Shown here piece after piece: positions 45,356-54,559 of a stretch of 64,000 nucleotides of DNA. This stretch comes from Acidobacterium sp. S8 (GTDB lineage Bacteria > Acidobacteriota > Terriglobia > Terriglobales > Acidobacteriaceae). Numbering within the stretch: the stretch's first letter is position 1; every line of letters starts with the position of its first letter. The notes beneath the pieces were generated by a model. That model made no database searches. It had not been told where the DNA came from and was given only the letters and a program-made list of their open reading frames with translations. Where the stretch lies: NCBI RefSeq assembly GCF_009765985.1, contig NZ_LMUM01000028.1, positions 287,467 to 351,466 of the forward strand. Direction: 5' to 3'. The position numbers were made by a program, and so were the translations under genes.

Positions 45356-45457
45356 TTATCGTCAACTGGGTGCGTTCAGGTAGTCCAATATGTAGTTGAT
45401 GATGGAACACCGGGAACAGGTGCTGCGTAGGTACTGGAACAAGGAGTGGACAGCCCT

Positions 45458-46468
45458 ATGTCTCGTCGCAGTTGTTTAGCTGGTTCTGTGCTGCTCGCTT
45501 TCCTCGCGGCTGTTCCCCTTCATTCGCAGAGCTTAGCCGTCTGGAGAGACCCATCACCACACACTACGCGATTTGTAACCGTAGACAAGGACGTTCGGTT
45601 GGAAGTGCTCGATTGGGGCGGTTCTGGCAGGCCGATCGTTCTACTCGCCGGGGGCGGCAATACGGCTCACGTTTTCGACGATTTCGCGCCGAAGCTCACG
45701 GATCACTACCATGTCTACGGCATTACCCGGCGTGGGTTCGGCGCCTCCGGTTATTCAGCAACGGATCACCCGGCTGATCGCCTCGGCGATGACGTAATAG
45801 ATGTGATTGACGCGCTCAATCTGGACAGACCTATCCTCGTGGGACATTCGATCGCTGGGGTGGAGTTGAGTTCAGTTGCAAATAGCCATCCACATCGAGT
45901 TGCGGGACTGGTCTACCTGGACGCCGCGTATTCTTACGCATTTGACGACGGTAACGGAGGGAGCATTATGGAAATCCAGAAACTCCAGGGACCTCAACCT
46001 CCGCCGCCCAGTAAAAGGGATTTGTCCAGTTTCAGTGCATTGCAGAAATATTATGAGCGCGTGAACGGATTCCGCTTCCCCGAAGCAGAACTCCGCGCGC
46101 AGAGGGAATCCACTTCTGATGGAGGCGTGGGAAAACAACGCGATCTTCCTGGTACCGCCTTGTTCATGCCACTGATGACGGGCACGAAGAAATACACTGC
46201 TATTCCGGCCCCGGCACTTGTCATTTTTGCAAACCCGCACAGCCAAGGAATGTGGGTTGACGAAAATACAGATCCTTCGGTGCAAACCGCAGCCAAGACT
46301 TATTCCACTGCATTGGAAGCTCTAACGGAGAGGCAGGAGGAGTCGGTGAAAAATGGCGTGCCCACGGTGCATGTGATTACACTGCCATGTGCGAATCACT
46401 ATGTATTTCTGTCAAACGAGGCTGAGGTGCTGAAGGACATAGGTGCTTTTCGCGCTAGTCTGCGTTAG
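45458..46468 (+). CDS. Secreted alpha/beta hydrolase
   Basis: A 336-residue exported hydrolase. The signal peptide (SCLAGSVLLAFLAAVPLHSQ) covers about 1-26. The fold begins VDKDVRLEVLDWGGSGRPIV, with an oxyanion-type LLAGGGNTAH, the nucleophile elbow VGHSIAGVEL carrying the catalytic Ser, and a C-terminal CANHYVFLSNE with the likely catalytic His. An acidic member lies around LVIFANP onward. I chose ATG 45458 because AAGGAG (45441-45446) fits it, whereas the GTG at 45446 overlaps that site. It is a single gene; the substrate (ester, lactone or epoxide) is unknown. Confidence 0.87.
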   Translation: MSRRSCLAGSVLLAFLAAVPLHSQSLAVWRDPSPHTTRFVTVDKDVRLEVLDWGGSGRPIVLLAGGGNTAHVFDDFAPKLTDHYHVYGITRRGFGASGYSATDHPADRLGDDVIDVIDALNLDRPILVGHSIAGVELSSVANSHPHRVAGLVYLDAAYSYAFDDGNGGSIMEIQKLQGPQPPPPSKRDLSSFSALQKYYERVNGFRFPEAELRAQRESTSDGGVGKQRDLPGTALFMPLMTGTKKYTAIPAPALVIFANPHSQGMWVDENTDPSVQTAAKTYSTALEALTERQEESVKNGVPTVHVITLPCANHYVFLSNEAEVLKDIGAFRASLR

Positions 46469-46820
46469 CTGCGAAGTACGATGGAGCAGTCCGCATCTCA
46501 AAGAATTCCATTCCAGATTTCTCAGTTGACGCTATCAGGCCAAAGCACTCATTGAGGTTTCAACCTGCGCTATACACGGCTAACTAATACTGGCATCGAG
46601 CCACGCCTGGGCTGTTCCACGCTACTTCAGCGATGCCTTTGAGTGATCAAGCTACGGGGAACTTGCCAACCAGTCGATTAGCATTACCGATTGGAGCAAG
46701 ATCCGAGCTAAGTGATATACGTATTCCCGACGTCGAAATTTGAATAGATTGCGTCTCAAACTGAGAAGGTTCCGTCCTCCTCGGAGCTCAAAGAATTCTT
46801 TGCAGCAGGTCAGGATAAGA
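46469..46820. other. Intergenic region upstream of the GH54 gene
   Basis: About 350 bp with no gene recognised. It should contain the promoter of the arabinofuranosidase gene. A frame from 46740 runs into it, but its first 27 residues are basic and lack signal-peptide character. Confidence 0.4.
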
Positions 46821-49800
46821 ATGAAAAAGAGAATCGATTTTGTGCTTACGCTCGCACTTACGATTGTTGGCACCACCTTCGCGATGGCGCAACAGTCTCC
46901 TGCGGGTGGCGTCGTTCCTCCAGACAGGCCTCAAGGCTCGTGCGACATTTACGCGGCTGCCGGTGACCCATGTGTCGCGGCACATAGCACTACCCGTGCG
47001 TTATATGCGACCTATAACGGCCCCCTCTACCAGGTTTTGCGCCAATCGGACGGTAAGACCCTGGACATTGGCGTTGTCCAGGCTACTGCTACGCAAGTGC
47101 CGGATCCCGGCGGATACGCGGACGCAGCCGCACAGGATAAATTCTGCGCCGATACCTATTGCTGGATCAGCATCATCTACGACCAATCTCCCAAACACAA
47201 CGATTTAATTCAGGCTCCCCGTGGCGGATTCAGCGGCACGGCCTTGGGCGGCTTCAACAACCTTCCTATTGCCGATATGGCGCCAATTACGATCATGGGG
47301 CACAAGGTCTACGGTGTCTTCATCGAACCAGGCATGGGACTTCGCCAGAACAATGTGAAAGGCACCGCAGTCGACGACCAGGCGGAGGGGCAATACTGGG
47401 TCGTCAGCGGGAAGCATTTCAACGCCGGTTGCTGTTTCGACTACGGCAATGCCGAGATTGACAGTCGCGATGATGATAACGGCACTATGGAGACCCTCTA
47501 CTTCGGTAACGCCACGCCGTGGTACAGCGGAGCTGGTGACGGGCCGTGGATCATGACCGATCAGGAAAATAATCTTGTCGGGTGCGTCAACGAGGATGGG
47601 ACCAAAGGCTGTCCCAATTTACCGAGCATCCCCTGGCGCTTTGTAACCGCAATCGGTAAAGGAGAACCACACCATTGGACATCCATGGGTGGTGACGCGC
47701 AAAAGGGCGTTCTGTCACTCATGTTCGATGGGCACCGTGTGAATCCAACCTACGACCCGATGCGCAAACAGGGGGCGATTCTCCTGGGCAACGGGGGTGA
47801 CAATAGTGTCGGTTCACAAGGAACGTTCTATGAAGGAGCGATGACTGCGGCTGGCACGTTCCCATCGAACGCTAGCGACCAGCTTGTCCAGGCAAACATT
47901 GTGGCTGCTAGATACGATGTGGCTCCACTTAGTCTGGCTCCGGCTGCGACAGCAAAAACGCATGCAGGCCCGCAGACCTTTACTCCGGGATCCTCGCGAG
48001 ACTTCACCGTGACATTCACGAATACAACAGGTGCGCCCGCATCGGACATTTCATTGAGCATCGCTGTACCTAGCAAACAGTGGACTGCTGTCGTTTCAGG
48101 CACGAACGAAAAGTCTAAGACGTTCGCTCAACAGATCGCTCCAGGTGCGAGCGTGAGCGAGACTTTCACAGTCACCTCAGCGTCAGCAGCCTTCAACGGT
48201 GATCTCGTCGGCCATGCATTGTGGATGAATTCGACCAATGGCAGAAAGCAGGTTGAAACGGCGGTTGAAAAGATTCGTAATGCAAGACCAGTCAAAATCA
48301 ACGAGTTTCGAGTTAACTCAAGCGCTCCCGGCAACCCGACAGATTCATTTATCGAACTCTACAACGCAGGTTCTCAAAGCGTCGATCTCTCCAACTGGAC
48401 ATTGACCGAGCACCCAGCCCACCAGGCAATCTTCTCGACGGTAAAGATCCCGGCCGGAACGAAGCTTGCAGCCGGTGGCTTCTACCTGCTCGGGCTCTCT
48501 AACTCGGGGCTGGCGGTTCCCGCACACGCAGGTGACAGCACCATCCATGTCAGAAACACCGACGGAATGTCGGTCGGCGACACGATCAACATCGGCATCG
48601 GCTCCAGTATGGAAGCGCGCAAGATCGCAAGCCTGGGGACGGCTGTCAGCAACCATACAACGTTGTGGCAATCGCTTCCCGAAGAACCAGTGATCGCGAT
48701 TCCTGCCGGCTCGACCAATGTGCCGGTTGAAGATGCATCTGGCTTTGTCATTGGTCAGAAGATTGCGCTTGGCTATGGCTCTACCTATCCGATCGTTGCT
48801 AATACTAGGGAGCAGTACGAGATTGCGACAGTGACGGCAGTTGGTAAGCCTGGCACACAAGCATATCTGGCGATGGAAGCACCTGCGGGAGCCACCAACA
48901 TCCAAGTGACGTCCCTCACAAATATCTCCACCGGTGACAAGATCAGGTTGGACATTGGCAGCGTTGGTCACGGGATCGAAACCGTAACGGTGGCCCATGT
49001 CGGTACAGCAGCGAATCAGACCAATCTCTCAGCTCCTGCGAGCGCCGGAGCAACCCGGATCAGCGTGCGCCGAGCGGAGGGTTTCGCCGCAGGCGACAAG
49101 ATCACAGTCGGTACGCCAGCAAGCCAGCAAACCGTTACCGTTACCGCTGTGGGCACCCCGGAATCGGATGGTACGCCCATCGACTTCACACCCGCCCTTG
49201 CCAAACCTCATGTAGTCAGTGAATGGGTGGTATCTCCAGGAACCGGCCTGGACCTGGCAGCTCCCTTACGGTTTAATCATGCGGCCAACCTGCCGTTCAG
49301 CGATCGCGGCACGGGAATCAGCTTCCAGCCAGCAACTGCCTTTGCCCATTCGAGCAACGAGCCAGTCCAGGCGCTCGGGACAGGCATAACGCTGGATAGA
49401 CCACTGACCAACGATCACGCGATCCACGCGGCCGTACGCGATGCCGCAGTAAAGACCGCCGGATACCAGGGTATGCCAACGCCCAACCAGTGGTTCGGCG
49501 GACCGGAATTAACCACGAAGTCTCCGCAATTCGGCCGTACTCTCACCGTCGAAGAAGGCAGCATCATACTACGCGATCCCTCGGGCGTGGTTGCCGACAG
49601 CCTTAACTATGGAGGCCTTGTCGATCCATGGGCCGCAGAAGGGGATCAGGCTGTCTCAGGAACTCAGTTAAGTGGCTGCTACGCCCCGGCACCTGGCTCA
49701 GTTTTCAACCCCTGGTCGACGGTTGTGGCGCCTGTTGCCATCAATACAAGCGCGGGACGGTTTCCTGACGGCGCCGATACCGACAGCAACTGTGCAGATT

Positions 49801-50288
49801 TTTCAACGCAGGCCGCTGCCTCTTTGTCGGCTACGTCGGCTGTGGGTGCAACGAACATCAAGGTCGCCAGTACGGAAGGCTTCCGTCCAGGCCAGACAGT
49901 TCATATTGATTCTGGTGCAGATACTGAAACTGCCGTCATCGCCGCGGTTGGAACGGCAGGTGCCACGACGGTACGCACTTCCATTGATGCTGGAGCAACT
50001 CTTCTGCCTGCCGTAAGCGTGACTGGCTTTGGTAAAGGCCAAACAATCACGATCGACGAAGGAGCAAATGCTGAAACGGCTGTTGTTTCATCGATCAGGG
50101 CCCGTGGTGCCGCCACCATTACCGTCGTCGCACCCCTCGCTCGTGCTCACACGGCAGGCGCTCAGATCTCGGGTAGCGGCATCAGCCTCATCACTCCACT
50201 AACTCGGACTCATACCAACGGAGCGCAGGTTTCCGATAGCGTTCCAACTCCCGGCGCGCCGAACCAATATAGCGGTAGAAATCATTGA
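46821..50288 (+). CDS. Multidomain GH54 alpha-L-arabinofuranosidase with split lamin-tail domain and repeats
   Basis: A 1155-residue secreted enzyme, expected to release arabinofuranose from arabinan or arabinoxylan. The signal peptide covers 1-24. The GH54 domain is at about 38-368: CDIYAAAGDPCVAAHSTTRA, the Cys-pair and presumed nucleophile region NAGCCFDYGNAEID (Glu212), and presumed acid/base Asp292 (GGDAQ). A NEW3-like beta domain at about 380-485 follows. A lamin-tail domain starts at 491 (VKINEFRVNS) and is interrupted at about 566-895 by Ala/Gly-rich repeats (SGF.xGxKI type with ...ETVTVxxVGT), then resumes at 905-995. More such repeats fill 1000-1140. Most fungal-type GH54 enzymes are about 500 residues. 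ATG 46821 fits the signal. Confidence 0.88.
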   Translation: MKKRIDFVLTLALTIVGTTFAMAQQSPAGGVVPPDRPQGSCDIYAAAGDPCVAAHSTTRALYATYNGPLYQVLRQSDGKTLDIGVVQATATQVPDPGGYADAAAQDKFCADTYCWISIIYDQSPKHNDLIQAPRGGFSGTALGGFNNLPIADMAPITIMGHKVYGVFIEPGMGLRQNNVKGTAVDDQAEGQYWVVSGKHFNAGCCFDYGNAEIDSRDDDNGTMETLYFGNATPWYSGAGDGPWIMTDQENNLVGCVNEDGTKGCPNLPSIPWRFVTAIGKGEPHHWTSMGGDAQKGVLSLMFDGHRVNPTYDPMRKQGAILLGNGGDNSVGSQGTFYEGAMTAAGTFPSNASDQLVQANIVAARYDVAPLSLAPAATAKTHAGPQTFTPGSSRDFTVTFTNTTGAPASDISLSIAVPSKQWTAVVSGTNEKSKTFAQQIAPGASVSETFTVTSASAAFNGDLVGHALWMNSTNGRKQVETAVEKIRNARPVKINEFRVNSSAPGNPTDSFIELYNAGSQSVDLSNWTLTEHPAHQAIFSTVKIPAGTKLAAGGFYLLGLSNSGLAVPAHAGDSTIHVRNTDGMSVGDTINIGIGSSMEARKIASLGTAVSNHTTLWQSLPEEPVIAIPAGSTNVPVEDASGFVIGQKIALGYGSTYPIVANTREQYEIATVTAVGKPGTQAYLAMEAPAGATNIQVTSLTNISTGDKIRLDIGSVGHGIETVTVAHVGTAANQTNLSAPASAGATRISVRRAEGFAAGDKITVGTPASQQTVTVTAVGTPESDGTPIDFTPALAKPHVVSEWVVSPGTGLDLAAPLRFNHAANLPFSDRGTGISFQPATAFAHSSNEPVQALGTGITLDRPLTNDHAIHAAVRDAAVKTAGYQGMPTPNQWFGGPELTTKSPQFGRTLTVEEGSIILRDPSGVVADSLNYGGLVDPWAAEGDQAVSGTQLSGCYAPAPGSVFNPWSTVVAPVAINTSAGRFPDGADTDSNCADFSTQAAASLSATSAVGATNIKVASTEGFRPGQTVHIDSGADTETAVIAAVGTAGATTVRTSIDAGATLLPAVSVTGFGKGQTITIDEGANAETAVVSSIRARGAATITVVAPLARAHTAGAQISGSGISLITPLTRTHTNGAQVSDSVPTPGAPNQYSGRNH

Positions 50289-50801
50289 GATGGCCAAAAC
50301 TTGGACCTTTATGAACGGATCGCGTTGAGCAAATTTTTATGTTTTGAGTTCAGCGGTAGGGCCTTCTCGGTGGCTATCAGTCTGCCGGGCGACTTCGGGT
50401 TACCTCCTCCATGTATCGATGCCTAAGCTGGAAATGCGGTGAGTGAAATCGCTATGGTTAGCCCCAGCAGAGAACTTTTTCATGAGCAACTCCTAGACGC
50501 GGCATTCAGTCGCGCTGTAGAGCCTAAACTGCCAATTCTAAAAATTTAAAGAGAGAATTTTTTTCTCCATGAGTTCACGGCAGTTCCAAGCTTTGCGGAA
50601 TATCCATTAGGGTAGGATCCGAGAGGATCAGCACGGAGCTTGGTCGAATTCACCATGCGCAAGACGGCGCGCTGAGCCGAGTTGCTGGATGCTATCAGCT
50701 TTAGGTGCCTTGCTTTTCTCCCCTCCGACGATAGAGTGCGATACGGTCGCGCAGTCGTTGCAATGCAACTGAGGCAACGTCCTCCCCGCTCACCGCCGAG
50801 G
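50289..50801. other. Intergenic region, no gene recognised
   Basis: About 510 bp between the convergent GH54 gene and the zinc-finger protein. No coding sequence or clear terminator was seen. Confidence 0.4.
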
Positions 50802-51056
50802 CTATCTCAGTCCAATCTGGACCTTGTATGGAGAGTCCTGAACTCGGATGCTATTCGAATCTCCAGTTTTTTTAAGCTCTAGAATGCTGCCGGTGAATTC
50901 GGCAAAACATTCCGAACACGAAGCCACATGCAAACATGCCGGATGGTCGGGTGGCAGTCGTTCCTCTGCAAGCGCCATCGTTACCTCTTCTCCCGGACAG
51001 TCAACGCGTTGAGGATTGAGGAAAGCTCCTAGAAAGAACTGCCTAATTAAATCCAT
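50802..51056 (-). CDS. Small zinc-finger anti-sigma-like protein
   Basis: An 84-residue protein with a His-x3-Cys-x2-Cys pattern (LHVASCSECF) preceded by an acidic region, as in the zinc-binding anti-sigma (ZAS) fold but without a membrane helix. Its start overlaps the last 10 bp of the upstream sigma-like gene, so the two are translationally coupled. Typical anti-sigma factors are longer. It may be a minimal partner, or the remainder of one. The ATG at 51056 is preceded by AAGAG. Confidence 0.55.
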   Translation of the reverse strand: MDLIRQFFLGAFLNPQRVDCPGEEVTMALAEERLPPDHPACLHVASCSECFAEFTGSILELKKTGDSNSIRVQDSPYKVQIGLR

Positions 51057-51418
51057 TCTCTTGTGAGACCTTTTCGAAATGGATATCTCATTCTCTTTTC
51101 CTTTGGAAAATTTGCTGCGGTATCAAGGCATCCCGCGAGCCGTTGCCGCACCCGCTGAATAGCCTTCGTGGCGGCTTCGGTGCTGATCCCAAGAGCGTGA
51201 GCTACGTTTTTAGGGCCTGCATCAAGTTCGGTAAGGAGGATCAATATGAATCGATCGCGATCACTCAATTGCGTTCGAAGTTGCTGGAACAATACAGCCC
51301 GTTCTATGTCGGCTTCGAACGATTTCGCTGCAACGCCAAGTTTGTCGAGTTCATGCAATGTCATTGAGATTTCGTTCGCGGCCCGGGCTTTCATCAAGTC
51401 ACGAACTCTGCCGTGCAT
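51047..51418 (-). CDS. ECF-like sigma factor fragment with region 4 but without most of region 2
   Basis: A 123-residue frame carries the sigma-70 region 4 helix-turn-helix: LSDRDRFILILLTELDAGPK, HALGISTEAATKAIQRVRQR. It is preceded by a helix that corresponds to the end of region 2 (MHGRVRDLMKARAANE). Regions 2.1-2.3, which contact core polymerase and the -10 element, are missing. An in-frame stop lies 13 codons upstream of the ATG, so no longer version exists. It may be a truncated gene, or a region-4-only regulator with the small zinc-finger protein as partner. Confidence 0.65.
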   Translation of the reverse strand: MHGRVRDLMKARAANEISMTLHELDKLGVAAKSFEADIERAVLFQQLRTQLSDRDRFILILLTELDAGPKNVAHALGISTEAATKAIQRVRQRLAGCLDTAANFPKEKRMRYPFRKGLTREWI

Positions 51419-52071
51419 GGCAGAGTAGGGGTAGCGCCTCGGCGATTTTAACTCCCCTTATTTGCTTCCCATGATCTTTGCCAAGCGTTCCGCCGCATTA
51501 CCGAGGAGTGCCGTATCAATATTAGGAAACATGGTTATCGCGGATGAGATGAAGCTGTGATTTCGCATAGCAGCCTGTCGCCCTAAAGTGGTAGACCCAG
51601 AATGCATCCTTAGTGGTCAGATTTTAGGCCCATGAGAATTTTAAGTCGAGTAAGACTTAAGGGAGGCACCTAAGCCTAGTTTCGGGCCATAATACCGAAG
51701 GACAAAAGTTCGGACAGAGCTGCAGGTTGTGATATCGCCTGAGTAAATCTGCTTAGTTGACCAGACGGGGAAGGTGCCAATCGATTTTCCTATTTGTGTT
51801 TTGATCGTTCACCCAGTAAATAACCTGAAGATCTATGTCAATCGTTCCAGCCGAGTCAATTTAGCTCATTCCAAGTGAGGGATTCTTGGGGCCAAGTTGC
51901 AATAATGGTTCTAGCCGGACGTGCCGAGGACTTTTGATAATGCTGGTTATCAGAAACTATCCGGAGTATAGTGCCGAGGTGTCGAAACAAAGGAGGAAGT
52001 CCCCGATAGATGGCGTGACAATTGAGCAGAACGCGGGTTCATGCGCGGACTATGCAGGGGCTTGGATCACT
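51419..52071. other. Intergenic region with an inverted repeat
   Basis: About 650 bp without a recognisable gene. TTAAGTC-GAGTAA-GACTTAA at 51641-51660 is a perfect 7-bp inverted repeat. The frame of the next gene is open from 51886 but has no coding features there. Confidence 0.4.
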
Positions 52072-53274
52072 ATGAGCTTAGAAAAAAATCGTAAAGCACT
52101 TCATGAGGCGATCCTTGATCTCGACCTAAACGATGACGATCAGGGGAAAGTCGCGGCAACCACTGTCATCCGGCAGGACTGGGGGAAGGCAGAGCGCCTG
52201 ATCAAGGAGTGGTGGAGCGCCTACAAAGCTTGGGAAAGCGCCGACACCTTCAATCAGGCTGTTGCGGAACATCGAATGACGATGCGGTCGTTCAGCGGGG
52301 CTTTTGACAAACTGCTGAATAAGACGGGACCGATGAACATAGCCTCCGAAGATAGGTTCTATGCCAACTCTGATCGTCAACCTGTCGCGGGACCTCCCGC
52401 AGGGGCAACATGCCACAAAGAGAAGTTCAATGCGATCGTCGACCCGAAGCCGACAGGCATGGGTTGGACCGTCCGCAACCCCAAACCACCGGTAGTGTAC
52501 GGCGCTCCTAATCGCGGGATCAACACCACGGCGTTTATGAAGCCGGCGAATTTCAAGACCCGCAAGCTGAAGTACCAACTTGGCCTCCACGATCTCAGTG
52601 TAAAACTGGTGATACCGGGCCGTAAGTGGTACGCTGCGGCCCAGATCAAAGAGCCTGAGAGGATCAAGAATCTCGAGGACAAGGGCGTCAAGGCCCAGAG
52701 CCACCACAGCGGACCAGGGAAAGCGTACTTCTGTTTTCTACCCCTCTCGAAGCCGGAGGATCAATATGTGATCTACAAACTCGTTCGATATGCGAAGGCA
52801 CTCAGGATGGAGATTCCGGAGCTGTACGAGTTGATCCTCGGGTATCGCAGCGAGATGACGCGCGTGAAACTGGCACACGGCTTCGACATGGGTACTGGTT
52901 ACATCGCGGTGGAGACAAAAGATCCCACCGACAATATCCCGTACAAAGTGAGCTACAGCATCGGAAATGCGGCCAAGGAAAGAAGAGCAGAGCCCGGTGC
53001 GATCGGTAAAGTTAACGAACCCGTCAACAGCGACCTTATTCGTAAGCGACAGCAGGCTTATTTCAAACACAATGCAGACGTCGCAATGCTTGGGAACGAG
53101 ATCGTAATCGCGATGCGCGAGCACGCAGGCTCGTTCCCGGTCTACGCCTTTTCTACCGGCGCCGAGTTCACTTGCTTCACTATCCGAGAAGACGGCACAG
53201 CCGATTGCAACTCTGATGGCACACCAAAGCCCAACGGCAAAACCATCACCGAGCAAGGAGTTGCCAGTTTCTAA
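52072..53274 (+). CDS. Orphan protein of unknown function
   Basis: A 400-residue soluble protein (start MSLEKNRKALHEAILDL chosen over an upstream frame from 51886). An acidic helical N-terminal part (about 1-80) is followed by a mixed region with VVYGAPNRGINTTAF, LGLHDLSVKLVIPGRKWYAA, RYAKALRMEIPELYELILGY and GEIVIAMREHAGSFPVYAF-type blocks. There is no signal peptide, transmembrane helix or motif I recognise, and no metal or nucleotide-binding signature. Charged and aromatic residues are well spread, consistent with a real globular protein. It stands alone between long gene-free stretches and next to a recombinase remnant, as cargo of a former mobile element might. Confidence 0.65.
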   Translation: MSLEKNRKALHEAILDLDLNDDDQGKVAATTVIRQDWGKAERLIKEWWSAYKAWESADTFNQAVAEHRMTMRSFSGAFDKLLNKTGPMNIASEDRFYANSDRQPVAGPPAGATCHKEKFNAIVDPKPTGMGWTVRNPKPPVVYGAPNRGINTTAFMKPANFKTRKLKYQLGLHDLSVKLVIPGRKWYAAAQIKEPERIKNLEDKGVKAQSHHSGPGKAYFCFLPLSKPEDQYVIYKLVRYAKALRMEIPELYELILGYRSEMTRVKLAHGFDMGTGYIAVETKDPTDNIPYKVSYSIGNAAKERRAEPGAIGKVNEPVNSDLIRKRQQAYFKHNADVAMLGNEIVIAMREHAGSFPVYAFSTGAEFTCFTIREDGTADCNSDGTPKPNGKTITEQGVASF

Positions 53275-53288
53275 ATAGCAGCAACAAG

Positions 53289-53302
53289 AACTGACGTCAG
53301 TT
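53289..53302. other. 14-bp perfect palindrome
   Basis: AACTGACGTCAGTT lies 15 bp behind the orphan gene's stop. It may be a regulatory or termination element, but no T-run follows it. Confidence 0.35.
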
Positions 53303-53325
53303 AAGAAACAAGATAAACCGGATTA

Positions 53326-53457
53326 TCACGCCGTGTTGGCAAGCAAGATTTGGAATCGTTCGTTGACCGCTTCTTTGAACTTCTGCCGGCAGCCGATGTA
53401 TCGTTCGGTCGTCTGCACGGACGCGTCAAAGGGGTGCCGACAAACTATGTCACATCC
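53326..53457 (-). pseudogene. Tyrosine recombinase, C-terminal remnant
   Basis: A leftward frame of about 43 codons reads DASVQTTERYIGCRQKFKEA and ends at a stop at 53326. The HP...TTERYIG pattern is the catalytic-Tyr region of site-specific integrases. The catalytic Tyr is the one in TTERYIG. Nothing upstream matches the rest of the enzyme before it breaks off near 53460. It marks an old integration or transposition event beside the orphan gene. Confidence 0.55.
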
Positions 53458-53618
53458 ATTTGGATAAAGGTTTCAGTGGCCCGCACGAGCATGAGCGACG
53501 TGCTTTCTGGTTAAAGAAATGGCAAGTCCAACTTCACGATCCTGACCAGCCCATTCGTGGCGGCAGCCATGCCAGCAAAGTCCAAGAGCTGAGCGTACAC
53601 CCTGTAGCAGGATCGATT

Positions 53619-54545
53619 CTAGGAAGACTTGCTTGGTGGCACAATCGGCAGACCCGCTGCTCGCCATGCATGAAATCCACCGACCATATCCGTCGCGCGC
53701 CAGAGTCCGAGATCCTGCAGAGTTGTGGCCGCGAGGCTTGAGGCATAGCCCTCAGAACAGAACACGATCACCTGTAGGTCGTGATCAGTCGCGACAGCCA
53801 GCCGCGCACTGGAACCCGGGTCAAACCGCCACTCGAGCACGTTACGTTCGACAACCACCGCTCCCGCGATACTGCCCTCGCTCGCGCGCTGGCCCTCGGG
53901 ACGAATATCGACGAGAGTCGCCTCTGCTTTGACCATCGCCTCATAGGTCTCATTCGGAGATAGTCGTCGCAGCCGGGTACGTGCCGCTGAAAGCACGTGC
54001 TCAATGCTCACTACACCGGTCCGGTTTCCGGATTTCCGGATTTGCGCGTTCCACTCATCATCGAGCGTCTCTGCCCGCTCAGACCCGCCGTCACGCGGAA
54101 CCAGTCGACTTCCATCCAGCTCATACTCGTTCATCTCATTGAGTGGAGGGGAGTATGCGTGAATGCTGATGGCTGGCGCGAGGGAGACGTTACGAACGTC
54201 ATGCGCGTAGTCGGGGCCGAATGCGCGCGGCTTGCCCGGATGTATCACGCGGGTCCGCTCATCAACACAATGCTCCTCAAGAATCCCGGTTGCCACAACG
54301 AAAGCTCCCGATGATGGACCGTGATCGTGGAAGCCGGTGGATTGTCCTGGCATCCAGCTGATCACCCAAATGTCATAGTCGGGACCGTGATATAGGCGCT
54401 CATACCAGCGCCGTTCGGCACGCAGCCGAACCCGGTCCATCCATCCATCAGACGACGCGAAACGCGCAACGAAGCTGGCGAGTTCCTCAGGCGTTCTCGA
54501 GCCCGCGCCGGATAGGTCCAGAACATCATTCATACTCTGATTCAT
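53619..54545 (-). CDS. Cysteine dioxygenase fused to rhodanese
   Basis: A 308-residue bifunctional protein. The N-terminal cupin-type cysteine dioxygenase (about 1-160) has the iron ligands His73, His75 (GFHDHGPSSGAF) and His115 (DYAHDV), with a Tyr in HAYSPP near the active site. It would oxidise cysteine to cysteine sulfinate. The C-terminal rhodanese (about 190-305) has DIRPEGQR and the active-site Cys263 in VIVFCSEGYASS. I chose ATG 54545 because GGAGGG precedes it. The gene upstream (54560) ends 14 bp away and is probably in the same operon. Such fusions are known in some bacteria and link cysteine oxidation to sulfane transfer. Confidence 0.9.
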   Translation of the reverse strand: MNQSMNDVLDLSGAGSRTPEELASFVARFASSDGWMDRVRLRAERRWYERLYHGPDYDIWVISWMPGQSTGFHDHGPSSGAFVVATGILEEHCVDERTRVIHPGKPRAFGPDYAHDVRNVSLAPAISIHAYSPPLNEMNEYELDGSRLVPRDGGSERAETLDDEWNAQIRKSGNRTGVVSIEHVLSAARTRLRRLSPNETYEAMVKAEATLVDIRPEGQRASEGSIAGAVVVERNVLEWRFDPGSSARLAVATDHDLQVIVFCSEGYASSLAATTLQDLGLWRATDMVGGFHAWRAAGLPIVPPSKSS

Positions 54546-54559
54546 GCTGTGCCCTCCGG

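Noticed and set aside
45012-45410. 132-codon minus-strand frame
   Set aside because: It overlaps the end of the GbsR-type gene, and another frame in this region has the more protein-like sequence.
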